DNA from: Variovorax sp. PAMC26660
GTDB lineage: Bacteria > Pseudomonadota > Gammaproteobacteria > Burkholderiales > Burkholderiaceae_C
NCBI RefSeq assembly: GCF_014302995.1
Contig: NZ_CP060295.1
Location: 5,881,501 to 5,945,500 of the forward strand
Reading direction: 5' to 3'
Length of the DNA: 64,000 nt
Position numbers and translations under genes: made by a program. The notes under the pieces are model-generated. The model saw only the letters and a list, made by a program, of their open reading frames with translations, did no database searches and was not told the origin of the DNA. This document shows, piece by piece, positions 56,493 through 64,000 of this stretch (positions within the stretch are counted from its first letter, which is position 1; every line of letters begins with the position of its first letter).

Positions 56493-57491
56493 ATGTCTTT
56501 CGTACGACAGTTCGATGCCCGCGCTCCTTCCGCCGATGCCGGCGCGGACGCGCAGGCCGACCGCGTGGTCGACTGGCTGCTGGGCAGCCTCGAATGGAAC
56601 GCCACGCTGTTCCATGTCGGCCAGTACTGCGGCCGCTGGCGCGCCTCGACGGCGGGGCGTGCGCGGGCCAGCTTTCACCTGATCCTCGAAGGGCGCTGCT
56701 GGCTGCACATGCCGGGGCGCGAATCGGTGCAACTGTCGCCGCGCGACGGCGTGTTCCTGATGCGCGACGTGCCGCACTTTCTCTCGCCCTATGCCGACCC
56801 CGGCATCGACTGCGCACCGCGGCAGATGCAGCCCTTGTCGGGCAGCGCCGCCCTCGGCGAAACCGGGCTGGCCTGTGGCTTCTTTTCTTTCGACGGACCG
56901 TTTCGCGACGTGATCGCCAGCGCCTTCCCCGATTGCCTGGTGCTGCGCGCGGGCGACCTGGCCATGGCCTCGGCGGCCACGCTGTTCGACCTGATGCGCA
57001 GCGAAGCCTTGCGGGTGGGCGCCGAGCCTTCGGTGGCGATGGACCGGCTCGCGGGCCTGCTGTTCTTCTATGGCCTGCGGCATGTGGCGCACAGCGAGGT
57101 GCACGCGCAGGGCCTGTGGACGCTGCTGCGCAAGCGCGGCTTTGCGCCGCTTCTGGCCGACATCCTGCAATCGCCCGCGCACGACTGGAGCGTGGCCGAG
57201 ATGGCGCGCCGGGTGAACCTTTCGCGCACCGCCTTCTTTCGCCAGTTCGGCCAGGCCTGCGACCAGTCGCCGCTGCAGTTCCTGCTGCTGTTGCGCATGC
57301 AACTGGCGGCGCGACGCATGGCGCAGGGCGATTCGATTTCGCAGGCGGCCGAGGCAGTGGGCTACGAGTCTTATGCCGCGTTCTCGCGCGCCTTCAAGCG
57401 AGTGATGGGCGAGCAGCCCGGTGCCTGGCAACGAGCGCGCAGTGGCGACACGTCGCGGCCTGCCGCACCGCGCGGGGACGAACCGGCATAG
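56493..57491 (+). CDS. AraC-family transcriptional regulator with cupin-type sensor domain
   Basis: 332 residues. A cupin-like N-terminal domain (FHVGQYCGRWRASTAGRARASFHLILEGRCWLHM, shortened) precedes a C-terminal AraC double helix-turn-helix (WSVAEMARRVNLSRTAFFRQFGQA, then ISQAAEAVGYESYAAFSRAFKRVMGEQPGAW). It belongs to the cupin_6 AraC group. It lies 102 bases upstream of the AhpD-like/ABC gene set and is the probable activator of it. The ATG at 56469 is an alternative start. Confidence 0.88.
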   Translation: MSFVRQFDARAPSADAGADAQADRVVDWLLGSLEWNATLFHVGQYCGRWRASTAGRARASFHLILEGRCWLHMPGRESVQLSPRDGVFLMRDVPHFLSPYADPGIDCAPRQMQPLSGSAALGETGLACGFFSFDGPFRDVIASAFPDCLVLRAGDLAMASAATLFDLMRSEALRVGAEPSVAMDRLAGLLFFYGLRHVAHSEVHAQGLWTLLRKRGFAPLLADILQSPAHDWSVAEMARRVNLSRTAFFRQFGQACDQSPLQFLLLLRMQLAARRMAQGDSISQAAEAVGYESYAAFSRAFKRVMGEQPGAWQRARSGDTSRPAAPRGDEPA

Positions 57492-57593
57492 ATCAGAGAC
57501 GTCCGGTCATTGATGCGCGGCGGCGGCGCCTGAAGAATCGACGCGCCACCTCATCAGCAGCAAAGGCTGCAACAAAAGCAATTGCCCCCGGCC

Positions 57594-58178
57594 ATGACAC
57601 GCCTGACCCTTCACACCGAAGCCACCGCCCCCGAAGCCAGCCGCCCGCTGGTGCAACGTGCCATTGCCAACAACGGCTTCTTGCCGAACCTGATCGGCAT
57701 CCTCGCCAACTCGCCACAGGCGCTCGAAACCTACCTGGGCGTGGCACAGGCCACCGCGCGCGGTGAGCTCACGCTGGCCGAGCGCGAGACGTTGCAGATC
57801 ACGGCCGCGCGCATCCACGGCTGCGACTTCTGCGTGGCCGGGCACACCGCCGCCGCGCTGAAGCAGGCCAAGCTGCCGGCCGAGGCCGTGGGCAAGCTGC
57901 AGCGCGGCGAGGCGAGTGGTGAAGCCCGGCTTGACGCCGTGCGGCTCTTCACCGAAGCCGTGATCGCCACGCGCGGCAAGGTGCCGGACGATGCCCTGGC
58001 CGCCTTCCGGGGCGCCGGTTTTTCCGAGCGGCAGGCGCTGGAAGTCGTGCTGGGCGTGAGCCTTGCCACGCTGTGCAATTTCGCGAACAGCCTGGCCGGC
58101 AGCCCGGTCAACGCGCAACTGCAACCGTACCTGCCTGAAAACCTGCAACGCGATGGAGCGCCCGCCCATGCTGGCTGA
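57594..58178 (+). CDS. Carboxymuconolactone decarboxylase / AhpD-like protein
   Basis: 194 residues from the ATG at 57594. The AhpD-type redox motif CDFCVAGH (C-x-x-C plus His) is present in TAARIHGCDFCVAGHTAAALKQA. Such proteins are alkylhydroperoxidase-like or detoxification proteins. The next gene starts before its stop, so they are translated together. Oxidative by-products of the flavoprotein in the same operon are a plausible reason for its presence; this is inference. Confidence 0.85.
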   Translation: MTRLTLHTEATAPEASRPLVQRAIANNGFLPNLIGILANSPQALETYLGVAQATARGELTLAERETLQITAARIHGCDFCVAGHTAAALKQAKLPAEAVGKLQRGEASGEARLDAVRLFTEAVIATRGKVPDDALAAFRGAGFSERQALEVVLGVSLATLCNFANSLAGSPVNAQLQPYLPENLQRDGAPAHAG

Positions 58179-59268
58179 GGCCGACCGGCGCTGGCTCGGC
58201 GACAACGCCGAGGCGCTCGACGCCGACAACGCGCTCGCGCACGAGGTGGTCCCGCGCCTGGCGTGCGCCGGGCTGTTCGGGCTCGGCGTGCCGAAGGCGC
58301 TGGGCGGGCAGGGCGGCGACGTGCGCGATGCCGTCGAGGCCATTGCCGCCGTGGCCGGCCATTCGCTGGCCGCCGCCTTCACCTTCTGGGGCCAACGCGC
58401 CTTCATCGAATACCTGCTGCAGTCGCCCAACGCGGCGCTGCGCGAGCGCTGGCTCGCTGCCTTGCTCGACGGTTCGCAGGCCGGGGCCACCGGCTTGTCG
58501 AACGCAATGAAGTACCTCGGCGGCATCGAGGCGCTGCAGATCACCGCCACGCCTCAGAACAACGGCTGGCGGCTCGATGGGTCCGTGCCGTGGTGCACCA
58601 ACCTGCGCCCGCAAGGCTTCGTGACGGCCGTCGCGGTGCAGCGCGCTGAAGGCGGCGTGCCGCTGGTGGCGGTGCTCACGGCCGGGCAGGAGGGCGTGGT
58701 GCGCAGCGCCGATCTCGACCTGATCGCGCTGCGCGGCAGCAACACGGCATCTCTGCGCATCGAAGGCGCGCGGCTGGAGGCGGCCGACCTGATCCACGAA
58801 GAGGCCAACCGCTTTCTTCCCGCCGTGCGGCCGGATTTCCTGGGGCTTCAATGCGGCCTGTCGATCGGCCTGGCGCGCGCCGCGCTCGACACCGCAACCG
58901 AGCGCGGCGGTGCCGGCCGTTCGGTGCTCGAAGCGCCGATTGCCGCACAGCGCGCGGCATTGGCCGCCATCGTCGATGGGCTGTACGAAGGCCTGGCGGA
59001 CGGCCGGTTCAAGACCCAGCCCGAGGCGCTGTTCCGTGCGCGGCTCTCGCTGGCCGAGATGGCGCAGAACGCCGTGCAGCTCGAACTGCAGGCCAGTGGC
59101 GGCCGTGGCTACCACCGCGACCAGCCGCTGACGTTTGCCCGCCGCTGGCGCGAAGCGGCCTTCATTCCCATCGTGACGCCGAGCGTCACGCAACTGCAGG
59201 GCGAGCTGGCCAAGCGCGCGGCGGCGCAGCAGCAGTTGGCCGCGACGATGGCCGCCCGCGCAACGTGA
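58168..59268 (+). CDS. Acyl-CoA dehydrogenase-fold flavoprotein, atypical
   Basis: 366 residues from the ATG at 58168, with GGAG eight bases upstream; ATG 58153 is an alternative. ACAD-type blocks are AGLFGLGVPKALGGQGGDVRDAVEAIAAVAGHS, GATGLSNAMKYLGG and the C-terminal LQASGGRGYHRDQP. The position of the usual catalytic Glu (near R-x-x-x-x-x-E-G-T) reads FIPIVTPSVTQLQ here, so it is probably not a standard dehydrogenase. Members of this group include DszC/SfnB-like oxygenases. Its operon partners are an AhpD-like protein and a sulfonate/nitrate-type transporter. Confidence 0.75.
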   Translation: MLAEADRRWLGDNAEALDADNALAHEVVPRLACAGLFGLGVPKALGGQGGDVRDAVEAIAAVAGHSLAAAFTFWGQRAFIEYLLQSPNAALRERWLAALLDGSQAGATGLSNAMKYLGGIEALQITATPQNNGWRLDGSVPWCTNLRPQGFVTAVAVQRAEGGVPLVAVLTAGQEGVVRSADLDLIALRGSNTASLRIEGARLEAADLIHEEANRFLPAVRPDFLGLQCGLSIGLARAALDTATERGGAGRSVLEAPIAAQRAALAAIVDGLYEGLADGRFKTQPEALFRARLSLAEMAQNAVQLELQASGGRGYHRDQPLTFARRWREAAFIPIVTPSVTQLQGELAKRAAAQQQLAATMAARAT

Positions 59269-60110
59269 ACCAGAAAGAGCCACAAGCCGTCGCGCGCCAG
59301 CCGGTGCTCGAGGCGAGCGATCTCGCCTTCGGCTACGCCAAGGCCGCACCGGTGTTCGAGGGCGTGTCGCTGGAAGTGGCACCGCGCGAAATCGTCTGCC
59401 TGCTCGGCGGCAGCGGGTGCGGCAAGTCGACCTTGCTGCGCAGGCTGGCGCATCTGGAGCCGTCTCATGCAAGCCATGCTAAGGGGGAGATCCGCTTCCT
59501 CGGCGAAGCGCTGACAGCGCCCCACCCCCGCGCGGCGCTGGTGTTCCAGCAGCCCGGCCTGCTGCCGTGGCTCGATGCCGCGCGCAACGTCGGCTTTGGC
59601 CTGGACTTCGTCCGGCAACCCAGGCTGGAGCGTGCGCTGCGCGAACAGCGCGTGAACGAGGCGCTGGCCGCCGTCGGCCTGGCTGGGCAGGGCGGGCTCT
59701 TTCCCTCGCAGCTGTCGGGCGGCATGGCGCAGCGCGTGGCGCTGGCCCGCGCACTGGCCCGCGAGCCCGTGCTGCTGCTGGCCGACGAACCCTTTTCGGC
59801 GCTCGATGCCATCACGCGCGCGCAGATGCAGGACCTGCTGGTCGAGCTCGTGCACCGCTGGCAGACCGCCGCGCTGCTGGTCACGCACGACATCGACGAA
59901 GCCATCCTGGTCGGTGATCGCATCCTGCTGATGGGCGACAAGCCGGGCCGCATCGTGCGCGAATGGCGCGTCGACGTCGGCCGCCCGCGCACCGCAGACG
60001 CGGCAGCCTTCACTGCCTTGCGGCTCGACATCCTCGCGGCGCTGCATGCGGCGCATGCGACCGGTGGCGGTCCTGCTGTAGCCGCAACCGCTGCCGTTTC
60101 TTCTTCCTGA
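59265..60110 (+). CDS. Nitrate/sulfonate/taurine-type ABC transporter ATPase
   Basis: 281 residues starting at GTG 59265, which overlaps the previous stop as GTGA. Walker A LLGGSGCGKSTLLRRLAH, signature LSGGMAQRVALARAL, and LLLADEPFSALDA, typical of SsuB/TauB/NrtD-like proteins (single domain, with the D-loop FSALDAITRAQMQ). It powers the permease at 61604. Confidence 0.9.
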   Translation: MNQKEPQAVARQPVLEASDLAFGYAKAAPVFEGVSLEVAPREIVCLLGGSGCGKSTLLRRLAHLEPSHASHAKGEIRFLGEALTAPHPRAALVFQQPGLLPWLDAARNVGFGLDFVRQPRLERALREQRVNEALAAVGLAGQGGLFPSQLSGGMAQRVALARALAREPVLLLADEPFSALDAITRAQMQDLLVELVHRWQTAALLVTHDIDEAILVGDRILLMGDKPGRIVREWRVDVGRPRTADAAAFTALRLDILAALHAAHATGGGPAVAATAAVSSS

Positions 60111-60121
60111 AAGCCTGCCGA

Positions 60122-61381
60122 ATGACCGACTCTCCATTCGTTCCCGCCGCATCCCTTCGCCAATCGCCGCACGTCTGTGCATCGTCGGCCTGCGACTGCG
60201 GCCTGACGCGGCGCGACATGCTGCGCCTTTCCGCACTGGCCGGCGCTGCCGTGGCCGCGCCTTTCCTGTCCGCGGGCGATGCCATGGCCCAGGGTTTCAA
60301 GGGCGACGACCAGCCCGTGAAGATCGGCTACCTGCCCATCACCGACGCCACGCCGCTGCTGATCGCGCACGCCCGCGGCCTGTTCGACAAGGAAGGCCTG
60401 CGCGCGGAAACGCCCCGCATGTTCCGCTCGTGGGCGCAGATCGTCGAGGCCTTCGTGGCCGGGCAGGTCAACGTGATCCACCTGCTCACGCCGGCCACGC
60501 TGTGGGTGCGCTACGGCTCGAAGTTCCCCGCCAAGATCGCGGCCTGGAACCACATCAACGGTTCCGCGCTGACGGTGCTGCCCGAGATCAACAAGCTCGC
60601 CGACCTCGGCGGCAAGACCGTGGCCGTTCCGTTCTGGTATTCGATCCACAACGTGCTGCTGCAGGACATGCTTCGCGCCGAAGGCCTGACGGCGGTCACG
60701 CGCGCGGCCAGCGGCGCCATCGGGCCGAAGGAAGTCAACCTCGTGGTGCTGGCGCCGGCCGAGATGGTGTCGGCGCTGGCAGGCAAGTCGATCGCCGGCT
60801 TCATCGTGGCCGAGCCTTTCAATGCCGCAGCGGAGATCGCGGGTGTCGGCAAGGTACTGCGCTTTTCCGGTGACGTCTGGAAGGACCACGCCTGCTGCGT
60901 CACCTTCATGGCCGAGCGCGACATCGCCGAAAAGCCCGAGTGGGCCCAACGCGTGACGACAGCCATCGTCAAGGCGCAGCTGTGGACGCGCGACAACCGG
61001 CTCGACGCGGCACGCCTGCTCTCGAACGCCGGCGAGCGCCGCTACACGCCACACCCCCCGCAGACACTGGCGAAGGTGCTCGCCTCGACCGACTACGCAA
61101 GCTACGAAGCCAGCGGTGTGGTGCGCCACAAGGGCTGGAGCCAGCGCCGCATCGATTTCCAGCCGTACCCCTTTGCCTCGTACACCGAGCAGCTGGTGCG
61201 CGCGGTGCAGGGCACGAAGGTAGAGGGCGACAACGCATTCCTGCGCGCGCTCGACCCGAAGTTCGTGGCACGCGACCTGGTCGACGACCGGTTCGTACGC
61301 AAGGCCATCGAGAGTGTGGGCGGGCCGCAGGTGTTTGGCGTGGCGGCGGACTACACACGTCGCGAAACGATCTCGGTTTGA
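60122..61381 (+). CDS. ABC substrate-binding protein of the NrtA/CmpA/SsuA type, Tat-exported
   Basis: 419 residues. A twin-arginine motif is visible (TRRDMLRLSALAGAAVAAPFL, Arg30-Arg31, shortened), preceded by a Cys-containing N-terminus (HVCASSACDCGL). The mature part has the NMT1/NrtA fold: IGYLPITDATPLLIAHARGLFDKEGL, HLLTPATLWVRYG, and GKTVAVPFWYSIHNVLLQDMLRAEGL. Tat export suggests it folds with a cofactor or early. The ligand is a small anion-like molecule (sulfonate, nitrate or a pyrimidine) and is not certain. Confidence 0.87.
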   Translation: MTDSPFVPAASLRQSPHVCASSACDCGLTRRDMLRLSALAGAAVAAPFLSAGDAMAQGFKGDDQPVKIGYLPITDATPLLIAHARGLFDKEGLRAETPRMFRSWAQIVEAFVAGQVNVIHLLTPATLWVRYGSKFPAKIAAWNHINGSALTVLPEINKLADLGGKTVAVPFWYSIHNVLLQDMLRAEGLTAVTRAASGAIGPKEVNLVVLAPAEMVSALAGKSIAGFIVAEPFNAAAEIAGVGKVLRFSGDVWKDHACCVTFMAERDIAEKPEWAQRVTTAIVKAQLWTRDNRLDAARLLSNAGERRYTPHPPQTLAKVLASTDYASYEASGVVRHKGWSQRRIDFQPYPFASYTEQLVRAVQGTKVEGDNAFLRALDPKFVARDLVDDRFVRKAIESVGGPQVFGVAADYTRRETISV

Positions 61382-61427
61382 TGAACGTCTGTATTTTTGT
61401 TTGCCCCGTTGTGTTTGGTGTTCGTTG

Positions 61428-61522
61428 TTCAGGGCGGCGCCCACGCCGACGGCGTGAGCGTTGTGCGCAGCGGTTGTTGATCGGCCGCAAACGCACAGCG
61501 TGCTCGGGTGCCCGGTGTCCTG
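61428..61522. repeat. Degenerate, partial third copy of the nested-hairpin repeat
   Basis: It starts with TTCAGGGC at 61428-61435 like the other copies, then CACGCCGAC-GGCGTGAGCG directly joins the two halves of hairpin B: the 33-base loop core and most of the stem are missing. The linker (GTTGTTGATCGGC) and part of hairpin A (GTGCTCGGGTGCCCGGTGTC) follow in diverged form. It sits between the binding-protein and permease genes of one operon. Confidence 0.65.
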
Positions 61523-61603
61523 TGCACGCGTCCCGAATGCACGTGCCCCCAACGCAGGCACCCCGAACGCACCCAGCAGCACACCAAGCGGAGAAAAACT
61601 GAG

Positions 61604-62350
61604 ATGCAACGCCGCTGGTTGTTGCCCCTTGCAGGCCTGGCTGTAGTGCTGTCGGCATGGTGGGCCGGAAGCCTGATGCTGACGCAGCGCACACCCATTG
61701 CCGCCGCCTTCGCTCCCGGACCGTCACTGGTGGCGCTCGGTCACCTGCTCGTGGGCGCCGACATTTGGCACCACGCGTTATTGAGTCTTCAGCGTGTGGC
61801 CATCGGGTTGCTGCTGGCCATCGTGCTCGGCGTGCCGCTGGGCGTGCTCACCGGCCTGTCGCGCGGCTTTGCGCAGGGCAGTACGCCGGTGTTCCAGTTC
61901 TTGCGGATGATCTCGCCGCTGTCGTGGATGCCCATTGCCGTCATGGTGCTCGGGGTGGGCGACCTGCCCGTGTACTTTCTGCTCGCGTTCGCCGCCGTGT
62001 GGCCGATCTTGCTCAACACCGCCGCAGGCGTGGCGCAGATCGATCCGCACTGGCTGATGCTCGCGCGCGGGCTATCCGCCACGCGGCGCGAGACCGTGCT
62101 GCGCGTGATCTTGCCGGGCATCACCGCGCACATTCTCACGGGCGTTCGGCTGGCCATCGGCATCGTCTGGATCGTGCTCGTGCCGGCCGAAATGCTGGGC
62201 GTCTCGGCCGGGCTGGGCTACTTCGTGCTCGACACGCGCGACCGGCTCGCGTATTCAGAGCTCATGGCCGTGATCCTGCTGATCGGGGCGCTGGGGTATC
62301 TGCTGGACGCCTTTGCGCGATGGTTGCATGCGCGCTGGACCCATGCCTGA
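61604..62350 (+). CDS. ABC permease of the sulfonate/nitrate type
   Basis: 248 residues with an N-terminal helix and about six in total. The permease motif is ARGLSATRRETVLRVILPGITAHILTGVRLAIGIVWIVLVPAEML (EAA loop), as in SsuC/NrtB. The gene follows the binding protein after a 222-base gap that holds the degenerate repeat. It completes the ATPase-binding protein-permease set. Confidence 0.9.
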   Translation: MQRRWLLPLAGLAVVLSAWWAGSLMLTQRTPIAAAFAPGPSLVALGHLLVGADIWHHALLSLQRVAIGLLLAIVLGVPLGVLTGLSRGFAQGSTPVFQFLRMISPLSWMPIAVMVLGVGDLPVYFLLAFAAVWPILLNTAAGVAQIDPHWLMLARGLSATRRETVLRVILPGITAHILTGVRLAIGIVWIVLVPAEMLGVSAGLGYFVLDTRDRLAYSELMAVILLIGALGYLLDAFARWLHARWTHA

Positions 62351-62374
62351 CTGACCGCTCCACGCGGTGCGCGC

Positions 62375-64000
62375 CTAAGGCTTCGCAGTTGCCGCCGGTG
62401 TTGCCGCCACCGGCAACGCCAGCTGCTCCCTCAGAATCCTTCGGATCTCCAGGATCGCCAGCGGGTTCTCCTGCACGCTGTGCTGCGACGGAATCACCAG
62501 CTCCGACGCCGCGCCATCGAGATGCGCGCTCGCATAGGGCACGATGCCATCGCTCGATTCGGCCAGCGGCACGCCCGGCGTGTCGTTGCCGACGATCGAG
62601 TGGAAGCGCACGCGCGGGTTCATCGGCAGGCCCGACGACAGGCGCACGAAGGGATCGCGGTCGCTCAGGTTGTCGATGCTGTTGGGAATGCGCAGCGGTC
62701 CCAGGTCCTGCTTGCCGGGTGCGATGCGGATCAGCTCGCGCGAGATGTCGCTGAGCTGCCCGAGCATCGTCACCGGCAGCGTGATGAGGTTGGCCATCCA
62801 GCGCGAGATGCGGTTGTTGGCGAAGTCCGTGCCGCGATGCGGCGACGCAATGAAGATGGCATCGCTGACCTGCGGCAAGGGCTCGAAGCGCAGATAGGGC
62901 GCGAGCCGCTTTTCAACGCGCGCCTGCTGTGCACCCTGCATGGGGTAACCCTCGAGCAGCGCATCCCAGAGCTTGTCTTCCGACGAGGACACCATCAGCC
63001 GCGACAGCACACCGCCCATGCTGTGACCGATCAGCGTGATGTTGCGCGAGGCTTCGGCCTGGCCCGTCGGGTCGAAGTGCGCCAGCGTCTGCGTGACGGC
63101 CTCGCGGATCGCGAGGTTGTTGATCGGCAGTGGCGCGTTGGTGGGGTAGTAGACCTGCCAGATCTGGTAGCGGCGGCGCAGGGTCTCGTCGCCCAGCACC
63201 TCGTTGGCCACGTTGATCCAGGCCTCGGGGCTGCTGGCCAGGCCGTGCAGCATGATGATCGTGCGGCGGTTCGGGTCGTAGGGCTGCATCAGGTAGATGC
63301 GTGGCTGCGTGAGCCCGTCGGCGCTGCCGAACAGGCTGCGCAGGGCTTGCAGCGCGAAGTCGGAGCGCGCAAGCCACAGGCCGTAGCCCGAGGTGAAATT
63401 GGCGGCCAGCGGGATGTCCTGCCCGGCCAGTTTCACCGTCGATGTCTTGTAGGGGTCGAAGGCCACGATCTGCAGTGAACGCGTGGCAAGCACTTGCGCG
63501 AGGTCGGCGCCATCGAACTTCAGCACGGCGGTGAGCGCGGGGAATGGCGTTTCGCGGTAGGGCACCTTGTCCTGGTGCGGGCGCTCGTCGGTCACGGCCA
63601 CCAGCTCGGCCCCGAAGCCGTCGCGCCGGTAGATGTTGCGCAGGCCCGAGAAGGTGAGAGAGGCCGCAGGAATCAGCTCGCGCGGCAGCATCGCGCCGGT
63701 GGGCAACTGCAGCGCCGACAGGTCGCTGTCGATGTGCCAGTCACCCACTTGCGGAATGGCCGGCTGCGATCCATCGGGCCCGGACGGGTTGCTCTTCTGG
63801 TAGCGGCTGAACAGGCCGGTGATGGCCTGCTGCACCGCGTAGTTGTAGTAGTCGCGTACCTGGGTCTGCCGGTCTTCGAAGGCGCGGTCGCGCGGGTTGC
63901 GCGTGGTGAAGAAGAGGTAGGCGTAGGCGTAGCGGGCGGATTCCAGCCATGCGTCGATGGCCGCGGTGGCAGGTGTCTTGGTGGCCGCGCCGCTTTTTTC
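62375..64000 (-). CDS. Alpha/beta hydrolase (lipase-like), 5' end outside the window
   Basis: The frame stays open to the right edge, so the start is missing. At least 541 residues are present. The nucleophile motif GHSMGGVLSRLMV, an oxyanion region LHGLASSPEAWINVANEVLG, ASPHRGTDFANNRISRW, and the His of VIPSQHSVQENP mark a hydrolase; the long N-terminal region (RYAYAYLFFTTRNPRDRAFEDRQ) fits a family of large, probably lipoprotein-type, hydrolases. The substrate is not known. A remnant of a related C-terminus exists at 50052-50157. The stop is 25 bases from the convergent permease. Confidence 0.85.
   Translation of the reverse strand, partial: EKSGAATKTPATAAIDAWLESARYAYAYLFFTTRNPRDRAFEDRQTQVRDYYNYAVQQAITGLFSRYQKSNPSGPDGSQPAIPQVGDWHIDSDLSALQLPTGAMLPRELIPAASLTFSGLRNIYRRDGFGAELVAVTDERPHQDKVPYRETPFPALTAVLKFDGADLAQVLATRSLQIVAFDPYKTSTVKLAGQDIPLAANFTSGYGLWLARSDFALQALRSLFGSADGLTQPRIYLMQPYDPNRRTIIMLHGLASSPEAWINVANEVLGDETLRRRYQIWQVYYPTNAPLPINNLAIREAVTQTLAHFDPTGQAEASRNITLIGHSMGGVLSRLMVSSSEDKLWDALLEGYPMQGAQQARVEKRLAPYLRFEPLPQVSDAIFIASPHRGTDFANNRISRWMANLITLPVTMLGQLSDISRELIRIAPGKQDLGPLRIPNSIDNLSDRDPFVRLSSGLPMNPRVRFHSIVGNDTPGVPLAESSDGIVPYASAHLDGAASELVIPSQHSVQENPLAILEIRRILREQLALPVAATPAATAKP

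Overview
The window looks like chromosomal DNA of a GC-rich betaproteobacterium of the Comamonadaceae, most likely Variovorax or a close relative. This is inferred from the high third-position GC, the family-level look of the proteins (CytX under a TPP riboswitch, DUF934 beside CysI, a CysD/CysN sulfate-activation operon, many Gsi/Dpp-type and aliphatic-sulfonate-type ABC operons) and the absence of phage or insertion-sequence genes. No rRNA, CRISPR array or intact transposase was found. Both ends cut genes: a sensor kinase at base 1 and an alpha/beta hydrolase at base 64000.

Layout. 1-5.3 kb: a two-component pair, a WYL regulator divergent from a GFA-type zinc protein, a CsgG-like lipoprotein, an Rnk-like factor and a YnfA membrane protein. 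5.3-5.7 kb: two tandem tRNA-Asn units, each with its own promoter-like box and terminator. 5.7-13.5 kb: thiamine region, with minus-strand thiO-thiS-thiG-thiE-TonB receptor, plus-strand thiD, and cytX behind a TPP riboswitch. 13.5-17.7 kb: a membrane class III cyclase, a TetR regulator and a divergent GSA-type aminotransferase. 17.7-24.2 kb: a sulfate assimilation operon, cysI-DUF934-cysH-cysD-cysN-fdxA-ferredoxin reductase. 24.6-35.6 kb: a chemoreceptor, then an RpiR-headed operon for uptake and hydrolysis of glutathione, isoaspartyl peptides and D-amino peptides.

35.8-40.3 kb is mixed housekeeping (acyltransferase, GNAT, aldo/keto reductase, dodecin, P-loop kinase). 40.4-48.3 kb is the most coherent accessory system: two flavin monooxygenases, an M20 deacetylase, a GNAT acetyltransferase, a fused permease-ATPase and two paralogous amino-acid binding proteins. 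This gene set matches the N-acetylate / oxidise / deacetylate route for S-substituted cysteines known from the Bacillus ytm and yxe operons. 48.6-55.8 kb: a third flavin monooxygenase and a complete dipeptide-type ABC transporter. 56.5-62.4 kb: an AraC regulator followed by an AhpD-like protein, an atypical acyl-CoA-dehydrogenase-fold protein and a nitrate/sulfonate-type ABC transporter, also plausibly for organosulfur or a related small molecule.

The main non-coding surprise is a dispersed repeat of about 250 bp (37050-37299 and, inverted, 48304-48550, with a decayed third copy near 61430). It consists of two long hairpins whose loops carry the same 33-base core in opposite orientations. Other non-coding signals are operator-like palindromes upstream of cysI, between tetR and the aminotransferase, and between the WYL and GFA genes, plus decayed pseudogenes at 50.1 and 56 kb. 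All functions are inferred from sequence reading alone; no database search was run.
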